Under the pieces are notes generated by a model. It had not been told where the DNA came from and made no database searches. It saw only the letters and a list, made by a program, of their open reading frames with translations. 5,865 nucleotides of DNA from contig JAFLJV010000063.1 of assembly GCA_022712845.1 (NCBI GenBank), forward strand, positions 1 to 5,865, written 5' to 3'. The stretch is from Sulfurimonas sp. (GTDB lineage: Bacteria; Campylobacterota; Campylobacteria; Campylobacterales; Sulfurimonadaceae). Shown piece by piece: positions 1 through 4,902 of this stretch (within the stretch, counting starts at the first letter, position 1; every line of letters starts with the position of its first letter). Position numbers and translations under genes: made by a program.

Positions 1-1903
1 GACGAAGTCTCTCACTTCCATACTCTTTTAAAATCTTCTCAGGAGCAATAACATTACCCTTAGATTTTGACATCTTTTCACCCTTGTCATCTACAGTGAA
101 ACCATGAGTTAAAACACCTTTGTAAGGTGCCTTGTGCTCAACTGCACAAGAAAGAAACATTGATGATTGGAACCAACCACGATGTTGGTCTGAACCCTCT
201 ACATAAAGGTCTGATTGATATACTCCAGCATCATAATTGCGAGATTTTAAAACAGAGTACCAAGTTGAACCACTATCAAACCATACATCTAAGATATCTG
301 TAACTTTTTCAAGATCTTCAGCTTTATAACCAGAACCAGGATAAAGAAGCTCAGTTATATCCATTGAGTACCAAGCATCACTACCTCTCATCTCAAAAAT
401 CATAGCTACATAGTTTAAAACTTTCTCATCAAAGATAGCTTCGCCAGTCTCTTTAACTCTGAAAAAAGCGATAGGAACACCCCAATCTCTTTGACGAGAA
501 ATACACCAATCAGGGCGGTTTTCAACCATTGATTTTAGTCTGTTTTTTCCAGTTTCAGGATAAAACATAGTTTTTTCAACTTCACTTAGAGCTATATCTC
601 TTAAAGTATTCTCTTGGTCTTCAGGTTTTTCATCTACAGAGATAAACCACTGTTTAGTTGCTCTAAAGATAAGTGGAGTATGACTTCTCCAACAGTGTGG
701 ATATGAGTGGATAAATTTAGATTCTTGAAGTAGTGCGTCACCTAAAAGTTCTAAAATTCTATCGTTACATTTAAAGATAAGTTTACCAACAAACTCTTCA
801 GGGTTTGGAAGTAGTTTTTCTTTAACAACAGTTTCATCAAAACAACCAGTCTCATCAACAGGCATAACAACTTCTAAGTCATACTTAAGTCCAACACGGT
901 AATCATCTTCTCCATGCCCAGGAGCAGTGTGAACACCACCAGTACCACTATCCATTAGTACGTGATCTCCTAAGATAACTTTTGAAGTCCTACCATTTAA
1001 TGGATTTATAGCTACTTGGTTTTCAAGCACTTTAGAGTCGATGTCTTGAGCTATTTCACCCTTAACAACACCTAGTTCTAGTAGTGACTCAAAAAGAGCT
1101 TTAGCTACTATAAAACCATCAGTTGTAAGCACATATTTTTCTTCTGGATGAAGTGAGATACCTGTGTTTGATGGAAGTGTCCAAGGTGTAGTTGTCCAGA
1201 TAACTAAAGCTGCTTTAGAACTTAGTGATGCTTTAGTTTTTGCAGCGTCACTTAACTCAAACGCTACATAGATAGAGTGAGACTCTTTATCTTCATACTC
1301 AACTTCAGCTTCAGCAAGTGCAGTTCTCTCAGCCCATGACCAGTAAACAGGTTTTGAGCGTTCAATTAAAAGACCTTTTTTAGCAACATTACAAAGAGTT
1401 CTGTATATATTTGCTTCAAATTTATAGTCCATTGTTACATAAGGATTTTCCCAGTCAGCAAGTATTCCTAACTGTTTGAACTCTTCTTTTTGGATATCAA
1501 CAAACTTTGCTGCGTGAGCACGACAAAGCTCTCTTACTTTAGATACCTCTAAAAGCTCTTTTTTCTTTTTACCACCAAGTTTTTTTTCAACTTGTTGCTC
1601 GATTGGTAGACCGTGACAATCCCAACCTGGAGTAAAACGAACAGACTTACCACTAAAGTAGTTATGTTTGATGATGATATCTTTTAAAACTTTGTTTAGT
1701 GCATGACCTATGTGGATATGTCCATTTGCATAAGGGGGTCCATCATGAAGAGTAAAACTTGGTGCATCTTTACGATTTGTTTTCATCTTTTCATAGATTT
1801 TATTTTTATCCCAAGAAGCATAACGCTTTGGTTCATTGTTGATTAGGTTGCCTCTCATGGCAAAATTTGTAGTTGGTAAAAGTAGTGTGTCTTTGTAGTC
1901 CAT
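1..1903 (-). CDS. ileS: Isoleucyl-tRNA synthetase, N-terminal 634 residues (3' end cut by window edge)
   Basis: Cytoplasmic class I aminoacyl-tRNA synthetase that charges tRNA-Ile with isoleucine using ATP and hydrolyses mischarged valine in its CP1 editing domain. My translation from ATG 1903-1901 reads [18 protein letters not shown] and continues without a stop to the window edge. The PPYANGH block is at residues 56-62 and the HIGH signature (HIGH) at 64-67, followed by [10 protein letters not shown] from about 93. The editing domain shows [11 protein letters not shown] at 236-246 and [15 protein letters not shown] at 320-334. [10 protein letters not shown] (466-475), DVWFDSG (539-545), [10 protein letters not shown] (572-581) and the KMSKS loop (610-614) complete the catalytic core. 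Bacterial IleRS proteins are usually about 900-940 residues, so the anticodon-binding domain and any C-terminal zinc site lie outside the window. GGAA at 1912-1909, five bases before the ATG, supports the start. It is divergent from the cinA-like gene. No frameshift or missing motif is seen. Confidence 0.98.
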   Translation of the reverse strand, partial: MDYKDTLLLPTTNFAMRGNLINNEPKRYASWDKNKIYEKMKTNRKDAPSFTLHDGPPYANGHIHIGHALNKVLKDIIIKHNYFSGKSVRFTPGWDCHGLPIEQQVEKKLGGKKKKELLEVSKVRELCRAHAAKFVDIQKEEFKQLGILADWENPYVTMDYKFEANIYRTLCNVAKKGLLIERSKPVYWSWAERTALAEAEVEYEDKESHSIYVAFELSDAAKTKASLSSKAALVIWTTTPWTLPSNTGISLHPEEKYVLTTDGFIVAKALFESLLELGVVKGEIAQDIDSKVLENQVAINPLNGRTSKVILGDHVLMDSGTGGVHTAPGHGEDDYRVGLKYDLEVVMPVDETGCFDETVVKEKLLPNPEEFVGKLIFKCNDRILELLGDALLQESKFIHSYPHCWRSHTPLIFRATKQWFISVDEKPEDQENTLRDIALSEVEKTMFYPETGKNRLKSMVENRPDWCISRQRDWGVPIAFFRVKETGEAIFDEKVLNYVAMIFEMRGSDAWYSMDITELLYPGSGYKAEDLEKVTDILDVWFDSGSTWYSVLKSRNYDAGVYQSDLYVEGSDQHRGWFQSSMFLSCAVEHKAPYKGVLTHGFTVDDKGEKMSKSKGNVIAPEKILKEYGSERLR

Positions 1904-1932
1904 ATCTGTTCCAAATATTATAAAATTTTTGG

Positions 1933-1938
1933 ATTATA
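1933..1938 (-). promoter_or_regulatory. Candidate -10 box for ileS
   Basis: The minus strand reads TATAAT here. A start point about 7 bases downstream (near 1926) would give a leader of roughly 23 nt carrying the GGAA ribosome-binding site at 1912-1909. No good -35 hexamer is visible; upstream sequence is simply A/T-rich, as is common for sigma-70 promoters in Campylobacterota. The region is so AT-rich that chance TATAAT matches are expected, so this is tentative. Confidence 0.4.
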
Positions 1939-1976
1939 TCTAATTAAGGTTTATTTTATTATAAATTTATTGTGGA

Positions 1977-1982
1977 TATAAT
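1977..1982 (+). promoter_or_regulatory. Candidate -10 box for the cinA-like gene
   Basis: A perfect TATAAT lies 41 bases before the preferred ATG at 2023. A start point near 1989 would leave a leader of about 34 nt, including AAGG at 2009-2012. It would leave only about 10 nt before the alternative ATG at 1999, which argues for the 2023 start. No clear -35 element is present in the A/T-rich upstream stretch. Confidence 0.5.
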
Positions 1983-2008
1983 GAGCTAGATTTAAAATAT
2001 GCTACTAC

Positions 2009-2012
2009 AAGG
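2009..2012 (+). promoter_or_regulatory. Ribosome-binding site that decides the cinA-like start
   Basis: AAGG lies 10 bases before ATG 2023. The in-frame ATG at 1999 has only weak purines upstream (GAG far back), and CinA-like homology begins with the MKLHLIFIG strand directly after 2023. I therefore place the start at 2023, giving 362 residues rather than 370. Confidence 0.5.
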
Positions 2013-2022
2013 TTATCACAAC

Positions 2023-3111
2023 ATGAAATTACATCTTATATTTATTGGTAATAAGTTTATATATAACAAGTCTCTAAAAGAATATGTGATGAGAAAAGTT
2101 GAGCAAAAAGCTGATTTTGTTGACTCTATTACTTATTTTAAAGAGAGTGATAATTCTCTATTTTTATATTTAGAAAATGAGTTAAATTCTCAAACAAAAC
2201 TGCTCATAGTTACATCAAAACAACACTTTTCAACTGTTGGAAAACTTATATGCACGGCAACAAGTGATAATCAAATATTAAATGACGGTATGCTAATCCC
2301 ATCTAAGGTTGGTGTTTTTGAAGATGGAAGTTATCTTTTAGAATATGGTAATTGTATAGCAAATGTTTTACATGTTGATGAGATGCAAGAGTTTCCTGAA
2401 ATACTTATGCATTTTGAAGATTCAAAAGCTACTGTGCATGTATTTGATGAAGATAAAGAAAATGTCTTAGCAATGCTTAATCCAGTTGCACAAACATATG
2501 AAGTTAAAATAGATATAGTAAATATTATAGATGGTTGGTTACGAGTAGATGTTAGAAGTAAAAAGTATGGAGATTTATCAAAGTTTATAACTTCTGCAAA
2601 AGAACTTTTGCCAAATAAATTTATAGGTGCGTCATGCATTGTTAGTCATATAATTGGAAGACTTGAAGTGAACAATAAAAAAATTACTTTTGCTGAGAGT
2701 TGCACGGGTGGTTTATTAGCTTACTATTTTACAAAAAGAAATGGAGCATCTAAAATTCTTGATGGCTCTTTGGTCACTTATTCAAATGAAATAAAAAATA
2801 ATTGGCTTGGAGTTGAAGAAGAGACTCTTAATAAATTTGGTGCTGTAAGTAATGAAGTTGTATCTAAAATGAGTGAAGGAGCTATGGGTGTTAGTAATGC
2901 TGATTATTCTATATCCATAAGTGGGGTTGCTGGTGAAGGTGGAGGAACAGAATTTAAACCAGTTGGAACTGTATACATAGGTATAAGAACTAAAACAAAT
3001 CATGAAGAGCTTCGTTTAAGTTTAAATGGAGATAGAAACTACATACAGTATCAAAGTGTACTTTTTTGTATTAAAATGCTTTTATTAACAGATAAAGAGA
3101 TATTTTTTTAA
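2023..3111 (+). CDS. CinA-family protein: degenerate N-terminal domain plus NMN-deamidase (PncC) domain
   Basis: The C-terminal domain of CinA proteins deamidates nicotinamide mononucleotide to nicotinate mononucleotide in the pyridine nucleotide cycle. Here it covers about residues 205-362 and is well preserved: FAESCTGG at 223-230 (S226 aligns with the conserved active-site serine), TYSNEIK around 252-258, GAVSNEVV, SGVAGEGGGTEFKPVGTVY at about 300-318, and GDR at 336-338. The usual AGP is AGE here. Before it lies a segment resembling the CinA middle (KD) domain, about 135-200. The N-terminal part, 1-130, keeps the opening strand (LIFIG) and a faint version of the closing block (LIPSKVG...EMQEFPEIL). 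It lacks the GGLGPTxDD signature of the MoaB-like domain and is shorter than the family's usual roughly 170 residues. Total length is 362, against about 400-430 for a full CinA. The product is probably cytosolic. A possible role in competence or DNA damage is only suggested by the family name. It is divergent from ileS. Confidence 0.9.
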   Translation: MKLHLIFIGNKFIYNKSLKEYVMRKVEQKADFVDSITYFKESDNSLFLYLENELNSQTKLLIVTSKQHFSTVGKLICTATSDNQILNDGMLIPSKVGVFEDGSYLLEYGNCIANVLHVDEMQEFPEILMHFEDSKATVHVFDEDKENVLAMLNPVAQTYEVKIDIVNIIDGWLRVDVRSKKYGDLSKFITSAKELLPNKFIGASCIVSHIIGRLEVNNKKITFAESCTGGLLAYYFTKRNGASKILDGSLVTYSNEIKNNWLGVEEETLNKFGAVSNEVVSKMSEGAMGVSNADYSISISGVAGEGGGTEFKPVGTVYIGIRTKTNHEELRLSLNGDRNYIQYQSVLFCIKMLLLTDKEIFF

Positions 3112-3128
3112 ATTTAAGGACTTTTATC

Positions 3129-3157
3129 TTGACAATTAAAACCTATTTGCCTATAAT
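3129..3157 (+). promoter_or_regulatory. Consensus sigma-70 promoter of the tRNA array
   Basis: TTGACA (3129-3134) and TATAAT (3152-3157) are separated by exactly 17 bases, so both hexamers and the spacer match the sigma-70 optimum. The expected start point is near 3164, about 22 nt before the mature 5' end of tRNA-Lys. No terminator hairpin separates the end of the cinA-like gene (3111) from this promoter, so some read-through from upstream is possible. Confidence 0.9.
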
Positions 3158-3162
3158 TTCGA

Positions 3163-3180
3163 CCTCTTAATAGATAGAGG
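3163..3180 (+). other. Hairpin at the 5' end of the tRNA-array transcript
   Basis: CCTCT (3163-3167) pairs with AGAGG (3176-3180) around the loop TAATAGAT. It begins almost exactly at the predicted start point and ends 5 bases before tRNA-Lys. The sequence CTTAAT...GAGGAAAA resembles the start of the R2 leaders before the Asp genes, so it may be a shortened member of that family. The role is inferred: 5' end protection or help in leader removal. Confidence 0.45.
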
Positions 3181-3185
3181 AAAAC

Positions 3186-3261
3186 GTCTTGTTAGCTCAG
3201 CTGGTAGAGCACGTCACTTTTAATGATGTGGCCGATGGTTCGAATCCATCACAGGACACCA
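3186..3261 (+). tRNA. tRNA-Lys (anticodon UUU)
   Basis: All four arms fold. The acceptor GTCTTGT pairs with ACAGGAC (one G-U), D stem GCTC with GAGC, anticodon stem CGTCA with TGATG (one G-U), and T stem GATGG with CCATC around TTCGAAT. The anticodon loop CTTTTAA gives UUU. Discriminator A is followed by an encoded CCA at 3259-3261. It is the first gene of the array and is followed directly by six T residues. Confidence 0.98.
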
Positions 3262-3270
3262 TTTTTTAAT

Positions 3271-3336
3271 TATTTGCACTGAGGTTTAAAGCTCACGTAC
3301 TATCTGTACGCTTCACTTGAAACTTAAGCACAACTA
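3271..3336 (+). repeat. R1 palindrome, copy 1 (after tRNA-Lys)
   Basis: This 66-nt imperfect inverted repeat starts TATTTGCAC and ends GCACAACTA. The outer stem pairs the GGTTT/AAACTT region and the inner hairpin pairs CGTAC with GTACG around TATCT. It is nearly identical to copy 2 (3537-3601) except for an A-to-G change that keeps a G-U pair and a loop one base longer. It begins 9 bases after the CCA of tRNA-Lys. No T-run follows it on either strand, so it is not a standard terminator. Confidence 0.8.
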
Positions 3337-3367
3337 ATTCAAAAAAACATTTAGACTAGAAATATTT

Positions 3368-3451
3368 AATTTTTTCTTAATCGAGGAAAAAATTTATGAA
3401 GCATACATTAGTATGTGAATGAATTTTTGACGAAAAGTAAGGAATAAATTT
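3368..3451 (+). repeat. R2 leader, Asp type, copy 1
   Basis: The leader runs from AATTTTTTC up to the first base of tRNA-Asp1. AATTTTTTC (3368-3376) can pair with GAAAAAATT (3386-3394). A second hairpin pairs AAAATTTAT (3389-3397) with ATGAATTTT (3419-3427), with CATAC/GTATG (3402-3406/3411-3415) at its tip around ATTA. The two helices overlap at 3389-3394, so their full forms compete. A conserved single-stranded tail, TTGACGAAAAGTAAGGAATA, leads into the tRNA. It closely matches the leader of tRNA-Asp2. Confidence 0.75.
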
Positions 3452-3528
3452 GCGGTGGTAGCTCAGTTGGTTAGAGTACCTGCCTGTCACGCAGGGTGTC
3501 GAGGGTTCGAGTCCCTTCCACCGCGCCA
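3452..3528 (+). tRNA. tRNA-Asp (anticodon GUC), isodecoder 1
   Basis: The acceptor GCGGTGG pairs with CCACCGC. The D stem is GCTC/GAGT, the anticodon stem CCTGC/GCAGG with loop CTGTCAC (anticodon GUC), and the T stem GAGGG/CCCTT. Discriminator G73, an Asp identity base, and an encoded CCA follow. It shares its acceptor and anticodon arm with the second copy at 4316-4392 but differs in the D and T stems. Confidence 0.98.
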
Positions 3529-3536
3529 TTTTTGTT

Positions 3537-3601
3537 TATTTGCACTGAAGTTTAAAGCTCACGTACTAATGTACGCTTCACTTGAAACTTAAGCACAACT
3601 A
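3537..3601 (+). repeat. R1 palindrome, copy 2 (after tRNA-Asp1)
   Basis: This 65-nt copy is the best for seeing the dyad. Compared with its own reverse complement it matches at TA, TTG, CT, AAGTTT and AAG on each side, with a central hairpin CGTAC-TAAT-GTACG. It begins 8 bases after the CCA of tRNA-Asp1, following TTTTTGTT. Its outer borders TATTTGCAC and GCACAACTA match the other two copies. Confidence 0.8.
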
Positions 3602-3631
3602 AATCAAAAAAATATGTATAAACTAAAATTC

Positions 3632-3726
3632 TTGATTTTTTCTTTAATCTAGGAAAGAGTGAATGAGGTATACGACAAGTATCCGAATGAACGAATGATG
3701 ACGAGTAAAGTAAAAAGCACAATTTT
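3632..3726 (+). repeat. R2 leader, Val type, copy 1
   Basis: It shares a 34-nt exact match (3625-3658 with 3925-3958) with the leader of the second tRNA-Val, then diverges in the hairpin and converges again in the AGTAAAGTAAAAAGCA tail before the tRNA. The local hairpin pairs GG-ATAC (3667-3673, one bulged T) with GTATCC (3679-3684). The opening TTTTTTCTTTAATCTAGG resembles the TTTTTTCTTAATCGAGG of the Asp-type leader, so both belong to one family. Confidence 0.7.
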
Positions 3727-3802
3727 GGGCGTTTAGCTCAGTTGGTAGAGCGCTACCCTTACAAGGTAGATGTCACAAGTTCGAGTCTTGTAATGCCCAC
3801 CA
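3727..3802 (+). tRNA. tRNA-Val (anticodon UAC), copy 1
   Basis: The acceptor GGGCGTT pairs with AATGCCC (one G-U), D stem GCTC/GAGC, anticodon stem CTACC/GGTAG with loop CTTACAA (UAC), and T stem ACAAG/CTTGT. Discriminator A and encoded CCA follow. It is identical over all 76 bases to the copy at 4026-4101. Only 27 bases, with no repeat module, separate it from tRNA-Glu. Confidence 0.98.
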
Positions 3803-3829
3803 TCAATTAACCTTTTGTTAAATGAAAGT

Positions 3830-3905
3830 GACCCTTTCGTCTAGTGGCCAAGGACACTATCACTTCATGGTAGGGACAGAGGTTCAAATCCTTTAGGGGT
3901 CGCCA
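3830..3905 (+). tRNA. tRNA-Glu (anticodon UUC), with C33
   Basis: The acceptor GACCCTT pairs with AGGGGTC, D stem GTCT/GGAC, anticodon stem CTATC/GGTAG, and T stem AGAGG/CCTTT. The known Glu identity features are present: U11-A24, U13-G22 with A46, a four-base variable region lacking position 47, and G73. The anticodon UUC is at 3864-3866. The loop reads ACTTCAT, so position 33 (3863) is C instead of the usual U, and A32 can pair with U38. Encoded CCA ends the gene. Confidence 0.95.
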
Positions 3906-3931
3906 CTTATTGGTGTTATTTTAGAAAATTC

Positions 3932-4025
3932 TTGATTTTTTCTTTAATCTAGGAAAGAATGAGTGAAGCATATTTTAATATGTGAGTGATTGATTGACGA
4001 CTAGTAAAGTAAAAAGCATAATTTT
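3932..4025 (+). repeat. R2 leader, Val type, copy 2
   Basis: Same opening as the leader at 3632. Here the hairpin is CATAT (3969-3973), loop TTTA, ATATG (3978-3982), which replaces the CATAC/GTATG of the Asp1 leader by a paired change. The tail TTGACGACTAGTAAAGTAAA runs into tRNA-Val2. No R1 palindrome precedes it; the bases 3906-3931 after tRNA-Glu are unremarkable A/T-rich sequence. Confidence 0.7.
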
Positions 4026-4101
4026 GGGCGTTTAGCTCAGTTGGTAGAGCGCTACCCTTACAAGGTAGATGTCACAAGTTCGAGTCTTGTAATGCCCACC
4101 A
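4026..4101 (+). tRNA. tRNA-Val (anticodon UAC), copy 2
   Basis: Base-for-base identical to the tRNA-Val at 3727-3802, with the same cloverleaf, anticodon loop CTTACAA and encoded CCA. The two copies lie 299 bases apart start to start. With their related leaders this shows duplication of a leader-plus-Val unit around tRNA-Glu. Confidence 0.98.
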
Positions 4102-4110
4102 TTTTTGCAA

Positions 4111-4173
4111 TATTTGCACGAAATGATTTGTTTATGTACTAAAGTACACTTCACAAAGTATTTAGCACAACTA
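4111..4173 (+). repeat. R1 palindrome, diverged copy 3 (after tRNA-Val2)
   Basis: 63 nt with the same borders (TATTTGCAC, GCACAACTA) and the same GTAC-TAA-GTAC core as copies 1 and 2, but different stem bases. The inner hairpin is TGTAC-TAAA-GTACA, and the outer stem pairs AAAT with ATTT and TTTGT with ACAAA. Complementarity is kept although the stem sequence has changed. It starts 9 bases after the CCA. Confidence 0.7.
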
Positions 4174-4228
4174 TTACAAAAACAAGTTTTTTGCTATTAA
4201 GTTACAAAAAACAAACTTTTTAATTACA
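4174..4228 (+). repeat. Imperfect tandem direct repeat of about 28 nt
   Basis: TTACAAAAACAAGTTTTTTG (from 4174) is repeated as TTACAAAAAACAAACTTTTT (from 4202), each unit ending in ATTAAG or AATTACA. It lies between R1 copy 3 and the R2 leader of tRNA-Asp2 and explains why this spacer is the longest of the array. It may be a simple local duplication in A/T-rich DNA. Confidence 0.5.
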
Positions 4229-4233
4229 ATAAT

Positions 4234-4315
4234 AATTTTTCTTAATCGAAAAAAAGATTTATGAAGCATGCTTAGTATATGAATAAATTTTTGACGAAGA
4301 GTAAGGAATAAATGC
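4234..4315 (+). repeat. R2 leader, Asp type, copy 2
   Basis: It closely matches the leader of tRNA-Asp1. TTTTTC pairs with GAAAAA around TTAATC, then ATTTAT (4257-4262) pairs with ATAAAT (4283-4288) with a weaker CAT...ATG tip. The tail TTGACGAAGAGTAAGGAATA ends as far from the tRNA as in copy 1 (TTGACG ends 20 bases before the mature 5' end in both). The last two bases, GC (4314-4315), can pair with G73-C74 of the tRNA. Confidence 0.75.
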
Positions 4316-4392
4316 GCGGTGGTAGTTCAGTTGGTTAGAATACCTGCCTGTCACGCAGGGGGTCGCGAGTTCGAGTCTCGTCCACCGCGCCA
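4316..4392 (+). tRNA. tRNA-Asp (anticodon GUC), isodecoder 2
   Basis: The acceptor GCGGTGG pairs with CCACCGC, D stem GTTC/GAAT, anticodon stem CCTGC/GCAGG with loop CTGTCAC (GUC), and T stem GCGAG/CTCGT. G73 and encoded CCA follow. The D arm and the GGGGTCGCG variable and T region resemble the E. coli tRNA-Asp as I remember it, so this looks like the canonical copy and the 3452-3528 gene the diverged one. It is the last gene of the array, 10 bases from the stop codon of the convergent hemerythrin gene. Confidence 0.98.
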
Positions 4393-4400
4393 CTTTTTTT
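4382..4400 (+). terminator. Possible end signal of the tRNA array (T7 run after tRNA-Asp2)
   Basis: Seven T residues (4394-4400) follow the CCA of the last tRNA. No separate hairpin lies between, so termination would have to use the tRNA structure itself, whose acceptor stem can be extended by GC (4314-4315) pairing with G73-C74 to nine G/C-rich pairs. The array must stop or be cut somewhere here because the convergent gene ends at 4403. This is inference. Confidence 0.35.
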
Positions 4401-4402
4401 AT

Positions 4403-4891
4403 TTAATGATCTGGCTTAATGTCACTAATATCAAATGAATATGTTTCATCTTCATCATCTTTTATGTCATAAATTAAATTATTATTTATTTTAGACATTT
4501 CAAATAGTTTTATTTTAATATCTTCACTTACTATATGTTCTATTAGTATTCGTTTTGCAATAATTCTTATTTTTATTTTAAGTATGCTTAGTTTTGATGA
4601 TGATTTAATGGTTGCAGTAAGTTTATCTATTAAATCTTGATGAAATTGTTTATGTTCTTTTAGTGCAGGATATTTTATAGATTGCATATATCTTTCTTCA
4701 TCTTGAAAGTGATTTTTCATATATTTACTAAGTTCATTTAGTATAATTTTGAATTCTTGTTTTGTGTTTTTAGTATCATCTAAAGTATACAGTCTAGATA
4801 CTAAAAGAAATAGTTGTTTATGTTGGGTATCCATAGCATCAATGCCTAGTTTATATTTATCATCCCATATTATTTCTTCATTTATTGCCAA
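4403..4891 (-). CDS. Bacteriohemerythrin (TTG start)
   Basis: Single-domain, probably cytosolic hemerythrin of 162 residues that binds O2 at a non-haem di-iron centre. All seven expected ligands are present in the family order: H24 (DTQHKQLF), H61 and E65 (NHFQDEE), H80 and H84 (KEHKQFH), H119 and D124 (EHIVSED). The N-terminal IIWDDKYKLGIDAMD block is typical. About 38 residues follow D124, ending in an acidic tail (IKDDEDETYSFDISDIKPDH); its role is unknown. The start codon is TTG (4891-4889), preceded by AAGGA at 4902-4898. The first ATG downstream (M20) would remove the conserved N-terminal helix, so TTG is preferred. It begins 9 bases after the rodA stop and is probably translated from the rodA message. 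Whether it stores, delivers or senses oxygen cannot be read from the sequence. Confidence 0.95.
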   Translation of the reverse strand: MAINEEIIWDDKYKLGIDAMDTQHKQLFLLVSRLYTLDDTKNTKQEFKIILNELSKYMKNHFQDEERYMQSIKYPALKEHKQFHQDLIDKLTATIKSSSKLSILKIKIRIIAKRILIEHIVSEDIKIKLFEMSKINNNLIYDIKDDEDETYSFDISDIKPDH

Positions 4892-4897
4892 TTTTGA

Positions 4898-4902
4898 TCC
4901 TT
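4898..4902 (-). promoter_or_regulatory. Ribosome-binding site supporting the TTG start of the hemerythrin gene
   Basis: AAGGA on the minus strand lies 6 bases before the TTG at 4891-4889 and overlaps the TAA stop of rodA (4903-4901). The overlap suggests translational coupling of the two genes. Confidence 0.75.

Noticed and set aside
1917..1922. Second minus-strand TATAAT upstream of ileS
   Set aside because: A start point near 1910 would remove the GGAA ribosome-binding site, so the box at 1933-1938 is preferred.
1999..2022. In-frame ATG at 1999 giving a 370-residue CinA-like protein
   Set aside because: It lacks a ribosome-binding site and lies only about 10 bases from the start point predicted from TATAAT 1977-1982. 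ATG 2023 has AAGG upstream and begins directly with the conserved strand.
2331..2639. Minus-strand open frame of 102 codons inside the cinA-like gene
   Set aside because: It is fully antisense to a well-supported gene, is rich in Ser, Thr and Ile as expected of a shadow frame, and has no recognisable motif.
2782..3003. Minus-strand open frame of 73 codons inside the cinA-like gene
   Set aside because: It lies opposite the conserved PncC domain, with low-complexity Tyr/Ser/Phe content and no ribosome-binding site.
3830..3905. Reading tRNA-Glu with a shifted anticodon (for example UCA or CUU)
   Set aside because: Shifting the loop breaks the five-pair stem, and the Glu identity elements (U11-A24, U13-G22 with A46, no position 47, G73) all support UUC.
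3994..4022. Promoter-like TTGACG, 17 bases, CATAAT before tRNA-Val2
   Set aside because: The start point would fall near 4029, inside the mature tRNA, which begins at 4026. The equivalent bases before tRNA-Val1 (ATGACG, 14 bases, CACAAT) do not keep the pattern. TTGACG is better explained as the conserved R2 tail.
3271..4173. R1 palindromes read as intrinsic terminators between the tRNAs
   Set aside because: No T-run follows the hairpin on either strand. The T-runs come before it on the plus strand, directly after the tRNA CCA.
3271..4315. Spacer repeats read as a CRISPR array
   Set aside because: Repeats are long, imperfect, of two alternating kinds and unevenly spaced, the intervening units are tRNA genes, and no cas gene is present.
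3186..4392. tRNA array as an integration site of a mobile element
   Set aside because: There is no integrase, no partial tRNA copy at a distance and no foreign-looking gene in the window. The repeated tRNAs are complete genes.
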